Below, piece after piece: positions 7,237-17,899 of a DNA stretch of 64,000 nucleotides. Positions within the stretch are counted from its first letter, which is position 1; each line of letters starts with the position of its first letter. The DNA comes from Turritopsis dohrnii (Eukaryota > Cnidaria > Hydrozoa > Anthoathecata > Oceaniidae), in NCBI GenBank assembly GCA_027922465.2, contig BQMF02000045.1:1240001-1304000 (forward strand). Reading direction: 5' to 3'. A program made the translations under genes and the position numbers. Below the pieces are notes generated by a model. The model was not told the origin of the DNA and did not search any database. It saw only the letters and a program-made list of their open reading frames with translations.

Positions 7237-10070
7237 ATAAAATAGATTTGTTTGAGAGGAGGAACCCTGATATCGCTGTGCATGTTTTAACAAAAGACGA
7301 TATAGATGGTATCTATGTGTGCCGTAAATCGAAGTATTTTGATCGTGAGGAGACAGCTATTTTGTTTTTAATATGTGAAGAAGAGAAAAGACATTATATC
7401 GCTGTAAAGAACTTGAGCGGTGTCTTGAGTAAGGTCAACTCGAAGCATGAACATAAAGAGCATTATTGTTTAAATTGTCTCTATGGTTTTTCAAGCGAGC
7501 GAGTTAGAGATGAACACTTTAAATATTGTATAAATAATGATGTGGCTATGATTGAAATGCCTGAAGAGGGTAGTAAAGTTAAATTTCATGATGGACAATA
7601 TCAATTCAAGGTACCTTTTATGATGTATGCAGATTTCGAGTCTGTTCTCGTAAGGTGTGAAGATACGAATAAGAAAGAACAAAATGAATCTTTTATCGAA
7701 AAAGTAACCACTCACGTACCATCAGGTTTTTGTTGTTATTCTAAATTTGCGTATGGTAAAGTATCGAATCCTCTAAAACTGTATCGAGGTGAAGATTGTG
7801 TTGAGGTATTTGTTAATCATGTGGTAGAAGAGGTGAAAAGATTATATAACATGTTTCCTGAAAAAGAGATGGAACCTCTAACAAAACAAGAGTGGAAGAG
7901 TTTTTCAAATGTAGACAAGTGTCATATATGTATGAAAGAATTTGGTGGTGATGAAAACCTTAGGGTAAGAGATCATTGTCACTACACTGGGAAATATAGA
8001 GGAGCTGCTCATAAGAAATGTAACCTTAGATTCAAGATACCGTCATATATTCCTATAGCTTTCCACAATCTGAGCGGTTATGATGCTCATCTATTTATCA
8101 AAGAACTCGCGAGACAATATGGACATGAAACATTGAGAGCGATAGCTGAAAACAAAGAAAAGTATATTTCATTTAGTCTAGACGTAAAGGTTGGTGAATA
8201 CATTGACAAAGATGGAAAAACTAAAGACAAAAAGATACAGTTGAGATTCATCGATTCCGCTAGATTTATGATGAGTAGTTTGGATAATCTATCAAAGAAC
8301 TTGAGTGATAATCAGTGTAAGAATTTTCGAAGATACTTCAAGGATGATGATACTTTTAATCTGATGAGAAGAAAAGGAGTATACCCATATGAATACATGG
8401 ATTCTTTCGAAAGATTTAATGAAGCGAAACTACCACCAAAAGAGGCATTTTATAGTAAGTTAAATTTAGCTGAAATAAACAAGAAAGACTATGAACACGC
8501 TCAAAAGGTATGGAATATGATGAAAGAGAAAACGCTTGGAAAATATCATGACCTTTACTTATTAACTGACGTATTATTACTAACAGATGTGTTTGAGACT
8601 TTTAGAGAGACTTGTCTAGAGAATTATCAATTAGATCCTGCACATTTTTACACTGCTCCTGGTTTATCATGGCAGGCGTGTTTGAAACAAACGGGGATAG
8701 AGTTAGAATTGTTGAGCGATCTAGATATGTTTATATTTATGGAGCAGGGAATTAGAGGAGGTCTTGTTCAAGCTGTTCAGAGATATGCTAAAGCAAATAA
8801 TAAGTATATGGGAGATCGATATGATCCTGCTAAAGAGAGTAGTCATCTTCAATATTTGGATGCGAACAATCTTTATGGTTGGGCGATGACACAAAAGCTG
8901 CCGATAGGTAATTTCAAGTGGGATGATCCTAATAAATTTACATCTGAAAGGATTAGTGAGTTGGTTGAAGAAAATGGTGACAAGGGTTATATATTAGAGG
9001 TTGATGTTAAATATCCTATAGAACTTCATGACTCGCATAATGATCTTCCATTTATGGCTGAAAGGAAAAAGATTAATAAAGTAGAAAAACTTGTTCCATG
9101 TTTATCAGATAAGAAGAATTATATTACACATATTAGAGCTCTTGATCAGGCTTTGAAACACGGATTGATTCTAGAAAAGGTTCATAGAGTAGTAGAATTT
9201 GATCAAATCGCTTGGATGAAACCATACATTGATTTTAATACACAACTAAGAACACGAGCCAAAAACGAGTTCGAGAAAGATTTTTTCAAGTTGATGAATT
9301 GTTCAGTTTTTGGAAAGACAATGGAAAATATTAGAAAACACAAAGATATAAAGTTGGTTACGCGTAAACAGCAATATGAAAAATTAGTTATGAAACCAAA
9401 CTTCAAGTCGGCCACTTATTTTAGTGAATCGTTAATGGGAGTAGAGATGGGTAAGATAAAGGTTGTTTTAAATAAACCGATTTATATGGGACCAGCTATC
9501 TTAGATTTGAGTAAGATAGTAATGTACGAGTTTCATTATGACTATATGAAGTCGAAATATAGAGATAATCTTAAATTATTATATATGGATACGGATTCGT
9601 TAGTCTATCATATTAGAACTGATGACTTTTATAAGGATATTGCGGATGATGTAGAAAAGAGATTTGACACGAGTGGATATAGCGTTGAAGATGGAAGACC
9701 TTTACCAATTGGAAAGAATAAGAAAGTTCTTAAATTAATGAAGGATGAGTTGGGAGGAAAAATCATGACTGAATTTGTAGCGTTGAGACCAAAGACTTAT
9801 GCGTATAAACAAATCGATGAAAAAGAAGGTAAGAGGTGTAAAGGTGTAAAGAAATGTGTTGTTAAAAAGACGATTGGGTTTGATGACTACAAAGAGTGTT
9901 TATTCAAAAATAAGAATGTCTACAGAGAACAAATGATTATTAGATCGATTAAACATGATGTATATACAATAAATCAAAATAAATTGGCTCTTAATGCGGA
10001 TGATGATAAACGAATAATTTTAGATGATGGAATTACGACATTAGCCAGAGGACATTATAAACATATATAA
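7227..10070 (+). CDS. protein-primed family B DNA polymerase with embedded HNH-like module
   Basis: This 947-residue ORF has the complete set of family B motifs. They are Exo I (YADFES, about 134-139), Exo II (FHNLSGYD, about 279-286), Exo III (YHDLYLLTD, about 439-447), motif A (DANNLYG, about 545-551), motif B (NCSVFGKT, about 690-697), motif C (YMDTDS, about 785-790) and the KTYAY block (about 855). Between Exo I and Exo II (about 232-265) lies a Cys/His module, CHICM...RDHCHYTGKYRG...HKKC, resembling an HNH/treble-clef zinc site. The long insertions around motif A are usual for protein-primed polymerases that copy linear genomes of Polintons, adintoviruses and relatives. The ATG at 7227 is probably not the true start: the same frame is open upstream and joins the SAP-bearing frame through a one-base defect at 7093-7097. 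No stop interrupts the polymerase domain. A hairpin lies about 290 bp after the stop. Confidence 0.93.
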   Translation: MSLNKIDLFERRNPDIAVHVLTKDDIDGIYVCRKSKYFDREETAILFLICEEEKRHYIAVKNLSGVLSKVNSKHEHKEHYCLNCLYGFSSERVRDEHFKYCINNDVAMIEMPEEGSKVKFHDGQYQFKVPFMMYADFESVLVRCEDTNKKEQNESFIEKVTTHVPSGFCCYSKFAYGKVSNPLKLYRGEDCVEVFVNHVVEEVKRLYNMFPEKEMEPLTKQEWKSFSNVDKCHICMKEFGGDENLRVRDHCHYTGKYRGAAHKKCNLRFKIPSYIPIAFHNLSGYDAHLFIKELARQYGHETLRAIAENKEKYISFSLDVKVGEYIDKDGKTKDKKIQLRFIDSARFMMSSLDNLSKNLSDNQCKNFRRYFKDDDTFNLMRRKGVYPYEYMDSFERFNEAKLPPKEAFYSKLNLAEINKKDYEHAQKVWNMMKEKTLGKYHDLYLLTDVLLLTDVFETFRETCLENYQLDPAHFYTAPGLSWQACLKQTGIELELLSDLDMFIFMEQGIRGGLVQAVQRYAKANNKYMGDRYDPAKESSHLQYLDANNLYGWAMTQKLPIGNFKWDDPNKFTSERISELVEENGDKGYILEVDVKYPIELHDSHNDLPFMAERKKINKVEKLVPCLSDKKNYITHIRALDQALKHGLILEKVHRVVEFDQIAWMKPYIDFNTQLRTRAKNEFEKDFFKLMNCSVFGKTMENIRKHKDIKLVTRKQQYEKLVMKPNFKSATYFSESLMGVEMGKIKVVLNKPIYMGPAILDLSKIVMYEFHYDYMKSKYRDNLKLLYMDTDSLVYHIRTDDFYKDIADDVEKRFDTSGYSVEDGRPLPIGKNKKVLKLMKDELGGKIMTEFVALRPKTYAYKQIDEKEGKRCKGVKKCVVKKTIGFDDYKECLFKNKNVYREQMIIRSIKHDVYTINQNKLALNADDDKRIILDDGITTLARGHYKHI

Positions 10071-10357
10071 GAGGTAAGAGGTAAAAAAAAAACAAACAAA
10101 ATAAAAACAAGATAAACGAATTATATATGATACCTATTGACTTTGAAGATCTTTTTTTTTGACTGCATCGATGATCTGTGTGTGTCTGTGTGTTATATGT
10201 TTTGTTAGCTCATTTATATTATAAAGTTTAAACTGCTACAAACTGCTTTTTACTACATTTTTATGATATTGTTTACATTTATGAGTAATTTGTGGTTATA
10301 ATAATAAAAAACTGTTATTTGAGAATTTTGTTATGTTATGTAATCAAATATAACACG

Positions 10358-10384
10358 TTTCATAACTCGTATCGCGTTATGAAA
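10358..10384. terminator. hairpin downstream of polymerase gene
   Basis: TTTCATAAC (10358-10366) pairs perfectly with GTTATGAAA (10376-10384) around a 9-nt loop. It could be the 3' end of the polymerase transcript, matching the hairpins after other units. It could also belong to the element terminus, which I could not place. Confidence 0.35.
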
Positions 10385-10421
10385 ACAAAGATCTTATATG
10401 ATGATAATATTAGCTATAGTA

Positions 10422-10460
10422 GGGAAATTCCCGAAATCATATGATTTCTGATGACGTCAT
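10422..10460. promoter_or_regulatory. perfect kappa-B-like and CRE palindromes
   Basis: GGGAAATTCCC at 10422-10432 is a perfect palindrome that fits the NF-kappa-B consensus. ATGACGTCAT at 10451-10460 contains a perfect CRE/ATF site. They are 18 bp apart, just beyond the polymerase gene. The sites are seen directly; any function is unproven and no start codon of a recognised gene follows. Confidence 0.3.
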
Positions 10461-13400
10461 AGTTTTGCCCTAGAATCGGCACTTTCCTATCTCTGTCCTC
10501 AATGAACATCATGAGGTGAATACATTAGTAAACTTTGTCGATTTTTTCATAAACAGTGCGATTTATCAAAAAAAACTTTTAAATTGTTATATAGGTACAC
10601 ATTCTGAATGGTTTGAACATAACTTTTTAAGGGAGGTAAGCTTTAAGGGGAACTAAACTTCAAAAATCGCAAGTTCGCTTTCTTGCAATATATGAAACAG
10701 TTTTAAAAGTGATGAAAGTCAATTTCTGAATTGTGAAACAATCATTTTTCGCTCCTATACCATTTAAAGTTTTTTTCCTAAACATGTCTCCATGGCAACA
10801 TGGCATGGAAACGACATACAAATATGTAAATTACTGAGAGTGATTTAATGATACATTGTTAGAAGCTTGTAGATAGGGTGGTAAATAAATACAGTTGCCA
10901 AAACAGTAAAGGAATTTTGTTGTCATTGTTTCGTCGGCAAGAGTCTAGGTCTCTATTATTATTGTCACTAGGGTGAATTTCGTTTAACCGTACGTCTAGT
11001 AAACAATTCTAAAGTTTCTTTTCTTTTTCTGATCTCCATTTATAGGTTTCTCAGAATGAAACAAAAGAAACCTGTATCAAATGTTTCACGTGTAAAGGAA
11101 CCAATATCTTTTCAAGGAATTAAACGAGAAACTATTAAGCATATAGATAGCTTATTCATCATGTTATCTTGCTTAATTGAATCTGCGTTTCTACAAATGA
11201 ACGTCACTTTCGATCAAAATTATTATTTTCGGCATAAATATTTAATGACTGTGTGAATGAACGAAGCTTGTTTGCAATGAAACTAAAAATGAAATCCAAG
11301 CAATTCAAAAAGTTGTTATCATTTTTCGTCGAAATTGACAAACCTATAATTACTTTCTGTGGAACTCTCATAAAGGTTTCTTATGGTGCCACAGAGAATA
11401 TCAGTTTCGTTTTGTTTTGTTTTCCCATCTACAAAAACTCCTCTTCCTGCCACAAATTAATAGGTTGGTTAGTTGATGCTAACTGAACCAACGGCATGTT
11501 TATTTACTATGCAGACTATCACTTTGTTTTTCTCCTTCATAATCTGCAAAAGCGTGACTATACTAAAGTGAGTAAAACAATAGAACTGACGTAATTCAAT
11601 AGAGAAATTCCATCGCTTTTGAAATGAAAACTCAAACATGTTTGAGTTATCTTTTTTAAATGATGGTTCAAAATGACGGGTACTTTTCGTCTGTTGACGG
11701 ATGAAATACAATAGAATGCCTAGTGGTTTAACTTTTACCTCGATTACTCTTCTCAAAACCCATGATCAATTTAAGATCTAAATTCGTAAATCGAGTTAAT
11801 GTAAACAGATCTTTCGAACAAGAAAGCTTAGGAGTCAAAAAAGGATTGCATTTCTGAAAAAACTGATTCTTTATTACCTTATTACACTTTATGCTGACCT
11901 CAGAACTTATATATTTACTTTCTGAGGTGGATATTGTATCTACGAAGCTACAGAAATACAATTTACTCCCTAACAAATGCTGATTGCGAAAATATTGATA
12001 GATGAACGACTAACGATTCATACATTAAATTTATAATTGTGGTTGACGTTGTTTTTACAAATTTTTTCGTTGTGTTCGTTATTTGTAACGCTCCACAAAA
12101 ACATAATAACTATGAAAAATATTTAACATTAAAAGTATTGAAAATTGCGAAGCAAAATGTTTAGTTCACAAGAAGAATATTCACCAGAAAAAAGGAATAT
12201 GATGACTATGAGACAAGTTTTTTGTATTGATCTAAAATTGCCGAAAAACGTTCGGGATGGTTAAAATTTTAAATTGTAGATAACGAGTTGAGTTTTTACT
12301 TTATTATAAATAGTGAAACTTTTTGTAAATATACTGAAATCTGGCTATAATTTTTAGGTAATCTGGTACCAAGGTTTGGAATGAAAATACATAAATACTT
12401 TCAAATAGCTTTTAATGATGTCATTATACATAATTGAAACACTTTTTAGTCCTTGTAAACCCCATCATGACTAATTTTTTCTAACTGCTGAAGCTACACA
12501 TGATAGCACAACATGTCTGTTTCATTTTCCAAGCGGCCCTATATTTCCACAGAATTGTCTGTAGGATGCTCTCCTATAATTATTGCCATAATTACCACTC
12601 CTAAGGTCTTATGTAAAAGCTTTCACTTTGATATTGAGAAAAAATTTATATTTGTAATAAACAAAGTAATTTTGTGAGAAATGAGAAAAGAGACATTGTG
12701 CTGCATGTTCGCAAGTTGCTGTTTAAACAGAGATCGCTTGCTTCTACCAAAGAAAGTTATTTAATAACTTTCTTTGAAAAAAAAACAGCTGCAAAAATTT
12801 TGAAAATTGAATCTTTTAGTTGTAAATTCGTTTTAATAAATGAAAGATCCGAAATGGATTATGTCTAACCCTATTCCCATATCCTGTCTAGTTCTGATTA
12901 TATTTTTTGTTATGATCACGTGATCATAATATTTACAATTTTCATCCATCAATAGACTCTTTAAATGATCATTTAAAAAATGTCATTTTAAACTGATCGT
13001 GTATTTTAGGCGTAACACTTGAATACAACTAAGTTCTTAAACACTTTTGCAGGGAAGTATGAGACATTTAAAACGAAAACGCCTTTTCTTTGTGCATCTC
13101 GTCTTTTAGTGGCCGGATGATAAAACACTTTTTCATTTCCATTAACGAGTTCGTCTTTCGATAACATTTGGTCCAGAATGATGCACCGCCTCAAATAAAC
13201 CTTTATTGTTCATCCATTTCATCGGATGATACGCTTTGGATTGTTTTTCTTCTCCTATGTTTTTTCTAAGACAAAAACCAAAGCTGATCATTATAAGATG
13301 GAAAGAATTAACACTTCATAAATTTTTAAATCCTAACTTCTAACATAAAATTCTAACGCACGTGCTCTTTTCCTGATGAAGCAACACTAAAACTGTGAAA

Positions 13401-13688
13401 TTTGGATTTGTCCTCTTCTTCATTTCCTTCTTTTTAAAGTGTAATGGTACCTCAAGAATTATTACAAAACTCCGATAATCGACAATTAGTTCTTATTCAC
13501 TCAACTGTACCATTTTACAAACTTTGGTGTAACAAGCAATTATTTTGGAAGAGAGAAAAAGATTTTGAGAAATCATAATTACAGTAACAATAAAATATGT
13601 CGGCTCATAAAGTGACAAACACGGAGAAAACAAAATTAAAACAAAAGCACAGAAACCAGCAAACACATACAATACGGGCATGTGGTGT
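10461..13688. other. no gene recognised
   Basis: A/T-rich sequence with only short chance ORFs. Nothing in it matched a family I know. It holds one striking 20-bp palindrome (12910-12929), listed separately. Confidence 0.5.
12910..12929. repeat. 20-bp perfect palindrome centred on CACGTG
   Basis: TTATGATCACGTGATCATAA reads the same on both strands and contains an E-box (CACGTG) at its centre. No adjacent gene is recognised, so its role is open. Confidence 0.6.
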
Positions 13689-14181
13689 GTTACACCAACA
13701 AATTTAGTACCTCCAACAAACGTAGTAACTCCGATAAATGTATTAAATTTTAAAGGACAAATGTAGTAAAAATCAACGAAAAATGTATTAACGCTAAATG
13801 TAGTAAAAATCAAGGGCTATCAGGTAGCCATATAGTAAAACTGAAAATCGCGCATGCGCAGAAAAAACAGGCTACGCTAAGGCAGAACGCATTAAGGTCT
13901 GTATCAAATAATTCTTCAAATGCTATCAAGTGGCCATATAATAGAACACAAGCGCGAATTCCAGTCTTATGACGCAGCCACCTGATAGCCCAAGAAAAGT
14001 TACTTGGTGAAGACCTTCATGTGTTTGGCCTATTTGTGGCTGATTTCAACCTTAAGGGCGTTTGTTACATTTGTCTGATTTACTCTATTTGCCGTTGATT
14101 TTTACTAAGTTTGTCGGAGTTACTACATTTGTCGTTGAAAATGTACTACATTTGTCGAGGTTAGTACATTTGTCAGTTTAA
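13689..14181. mobile_element. MITE with repeated ACAAATGTAGTA termini
   Basis: The two ends are inverted copies rich in a short motif (ACAAATGTAGTAA and variants, at least three copies per side). Left end about 13689-13810, right end about 14060-14181. There is no coding capacity. The middle is occupied by a second, smaller TIR element at 13814-13991. Boundaries are approximate and no target duplication is clear. Confidence 0.6.
13814..13991. mobile_element. 178-bp MITE nested in another MITE
   Basis: It begins GGGCTATCAGGTAGCC and ends with the inverse of GGGCTATCAGGTGGCT, giving TIRs of about 16 bp with two mismatches. It interrupts the 13689-14181 element. No ORF is present. Confidence 0.65.
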
Positions 14182-15183
14182 CAAGGTGCACAAAGATAAC
14201 ATAGTATTTAACATTCAAAAAGGTTTAACTTAGGGTTTGTGAAGCACTCTTTCAATGTAGATATGCGAAAAGATACTTAAGGAAGTCAGTTTTCAAGAAA
14301 ACTCCACAGTTTCTTGAATTGCTGAAAACTTCCAGTATTCCCGTAATCTCTTAAAACCGAAAACATACCATTTTAACACTTTCTCATTCAGAAAATGTGA
14401 TGTTTTCAAAACATTTTGTCCGAAACATTAACACATGAACGTTTCATTGATTGATGTGAAAATATTATCAAAAATATCATGTTCCTACATTTATGGAATC
14501 TGAAAACACAATGTTTTCATGCATAAAGGCTGAAATACGTCATCATTTAAATGAAACGGACTTGTCCGAGAAAACTCGTTCGGGATTCGCTTTATAAAAT
14601 AAGCCTCATTTTTGGTTAAAATCCAAGTATGAAACGTATGCGCAATGCTTTATTGACTTTATACGTCATTTTTTTGCGAATGGAGTCAACGGGATATGGA
14701 AAGACCATTTTTACCTGGTAATGAAGTGTATTCAAATCTTGGTTTTGTAAATGAATTTCTTTCGTTCAATGATCTACCAAAAACAGTACGTACCGATATG
14801 GGCGCTTGTTATAGAAAAGATTCACGCACGGTTAAATTATCGAAATCAAATGATGCAAGTTCTTATGATAAAGATTCTACTGTATATGTTTTATAGATGG
14901 GACTCGTTAGGCTTAAGTGATCCATCTGCTACTCTGGTGCAAAATATAAAGATTATTTTAGAAACACTATAGGACTAGTTTTACAAAAGGCATAAGGAAA
15001 CAAGCACACATTAACTAAGTAAAAAGGTAAATTAGATGTGACTACATAGCTAACCAAACTGATAAAACTAAATTAAATTACAGTTTCTTGAATGTTTTAA
15101 TTAGTTGGTTTTTGTAACAACACCTAAACATATTTATTACTCGTGTGAATCAACCTTTAAAGAATTACAACTTTCTATTGGTT

Positions 15184-15675
15184 CCGGTGTCACCGGAAAA
15201 AACTACTCCCTTAAAAAAGTACTCCCCAGTACTTATTTACTGGGAAATAATTACTCCACAGTCATTATTTCCCAGTAAAAAAGTACTCCTGGGAGTAATG
15301 ATTTCCTAGGAAATAAGTACTCCTTCAGGAAATAAGTACTCCCTTATCGCAAGGAAGTATCTATACAAACAAGTCCGATCAAATTGAAAAGGAGTTTTTC
15401 AATAAAGTTCTTTTTGTAATCTGTTTTATTGTAACAACAATGGGAATGGTGGGTATAAATAGTAACGAAGTAGACCACAACTAGACAAGAATGAACAAGC
15501 ATACATTCCAAAATGGATTCCAATGTTCAATAGAATGGCTTCACAGGGAGTACTTTTTTCCTGACAGGAGTACATATTTACTAAGTAATAAGTACTGGGG
15601 GAGTAATTATTTCCTAGGAAAAAAGTACTGCGGGAGTACTTTTTCTCGGGGAGTACTTATTTACGGTTACACCGG
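15184..15675. mobile_element. 492-bp MITE with AGTACTCC subterminal repeats
   Basis: The left end starts CCGGTGTCACCGG and the right end is the inverse of CCGGTGTAACCGT. Both ends then carry many copies of AGTACTCC or its inverse GGAGTACT and of TTTCCTAGGAAA-like palindromes. The core (about 15360-15540) is unrelated. There is no ORF of note and no clear target duplication. Confidence 0.65.
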
Positions 15676-17899
15676 CAGCATTAAAAGCCACCGAGTTCGT
15701 GTTTACAAATACGGAACGGTACTATTTTGACCAATTTTCTCAAAAATTTTTACAGAAATTCGTTTTCTTGTTTAGTCACATGTACAACACATGTGAACCG
15801 CATACACATCAAAACTTTGTTGTGTATCACTCATTAACGATGTTCTTTCCGCCCGATGTAACGCCCTCAATACTGCTATGCTTCCAATTCAATTAAAAAT
15901 CTATTAAACTAATTTTTTCATTACTGAAATTTACATGTTATAGAATACAATTATTGAAGTTTCCATTTCGCTACTCCCTTTACTTTAGGACTTTAACTCT
16001 CCAGGCAAGTTTGTTACTTGCTTCTTTTATTAGATAGTAGGTAAACGTTAATCATATTTTTTAATTATTTTCAAATCGGTACTGTTCGACAGATGTCGAG
16101 AAACCAGAAAATCAGAGCAATTCATAGGAGCATGAAAACGAAATATGATGCAAAAAATGACCCTTTCTGATTGTCTTTGGCTGAAAGTATATACTGCATA
16201 TGATTGTTTTATTGAAAATCTACCAATTGAAAATAACAGTTCTTTAGTTCGATGCCGGTAAAATAATTAGTAGTAATTAGTGGAAGGTTTAATAGCCTTA
16301 TATCTTAATTAGCAGAAGGTTTTAATGTGATAAAGCACCACAACACAAAATTAAGCAGCATCGTCTTCCAAATATCTTAGATATTCATCTCCTTTGTCTA
16401 TCTGCATGACTTCATTGGATGTTTGCGAAATAGAAAAATTCAATAAAACTGTCTTTGGTTCTTTTTCTACTTTTCTACTTACTACTTACTGCTCAGAAGT
16501 TTTTTGTATATTTCGTGCGCACGTTTACACAAAATCAAAGCCATGCATGCCATCATATTTTCAAGTCGTTAATGGATTCCTGCTAAAGCAAGAAATACAT
16601 TACAACCAGCTTTGGGTTCTTTCTTACAGTACAAACCTATTCCAGGCACGTGAGAGGATGCTTTTGCTTTCATGGCATAATTTATGCGTATATTTACTGA
16701 AATAATCATTTCCAGGCTTTCTATGGTAAAGCATGGTCGTTCATGTTTGTTTACATTTGGAAATAATGTTGTGAAAACCAAATGAATCAAATATGTGGTA
16801 TTGATGGAATCTTGAAGGGGTTAGAGGCAAATTGGAATTTTAACAACATCTAAAATTTTCCCAGAGCCAAATGAAATAGAAAAGGGCGGAGCACATGCAG
16901 GAACAAAAACTACAAAACACCGGATTGACCTGTATATTTTCTTTCGAAAGTTATTTCCCTGCAGGAAGGTTTCGGAATGTTTTACAAACAATTGCATAGT
17001 GTGTAAAACAGAGTAAATGCATCTGTCATCGAGATAACAGTTTGTACGATAGGAAGTTTTTCACTTCACCCAACATTCTTTTGTTATTTTGAGTATTTTA
17101 AGTCTTTGGGATTAACTCAAAATAATGTTTTCTCAGCAGCTTGCTTCTAACTCCTCAAACGTTTGGTTTTATAGGACATCTGTGATGGATGTTATTATTG
17201 AATTCTGACTGAATTTGATTCCTAAACATGTTCACCATACAGTCCCATACATTCAGTTTATTGAAAATTCCAAATCACGTGATGATCCTCCAAAATCTGC
17301 TCTTTTGGCTTGAAAGTGCTGGCAAGAAATTTTGAGGGAAAATATCAAAACTCACAACAATAATGTCCTTATGAAAAATCCAATGTCATATATTTAAATT
17401 TGAGTGTTATTCTCATTATCGTTTTGGACTTGGCCAGACAAACTCCAAAAACAAACTCCATAACAGCACAGAGTAACTCACAAGTCGCCAAACATGATTA
17501 GTCGTGTTTTGGAAAATGAGTAACAGGAAATAAAAGAATATTTATTTCAATATCATAATATTCGTCATTGGAATTTTATTCATTAAATCTGTGTTCAAGA
17601 TTTAGATCTTACTCCCATGTTAGACTTTATAGTCTGACATTTTTTCCACAGATCTAGTTAAGGAAACATTTAAATCACATGTATTGTATATAAGAAACCA
17701 GTGAAAGAACTAAAACTGAAAAGCTTTTGAAACTTCCTGAATGTTTTCATGATTTTAATACTGAAAGTTTCTGAAATTTGAAAACCTGAAAACTGTTCTT
17801 TGACATAAATTTTCTGTTAACACTTGCTATAAACCCCATTTCTTACATACACGACGTATGCTTTTGAAATTGACACCCAAATTTTATGATTCGACATTT
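15676..17899. other. no gene recognised
   Basis: A/T-rich sequence with only short ORFs lacking recognisable domains. I see no repeat or RNA gene that I can support here. Confidence 0.5.

Larger units (their letters stand above)
1..10400. mobile_element. Polinton/adintovirus-like integrated element, left end outside window
   Basis: The block combines a retroviral-type integrase (minus strand, 4675-5658), a protein-primed family B DNA polymerase (to 10070) and about ten small genes packed with short gaps or overlaps. That pairing defines Polinton/Maverick and adintovirus-like elements. Six transcription units can be read: one leftward from 245, 598-2211 rightward, 3573-2281 leftward, 3634-4618 rightward, 5658-4675 leftward, and 5763-10070 rightward. 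No major capsid protein, penton, packaging ATPase or Ulp1-like protease was found in the visible part; they could lie left of base 1 or be absent. Terminal inverted repeats and the target duplication cannot be checked because only one side is present, so the right boundary near 10,400 is a guess. The polymerase and the 3573-2281 gene are frameshifted, so this copy is probably inactive. Confidence 0.85.

Noticed and set aside
14696..14972. Overlapping plus-strand ORFs
   Set aside because: Two frames open over the same bases, no domain, no splice or promoter signal; consistent with chance.
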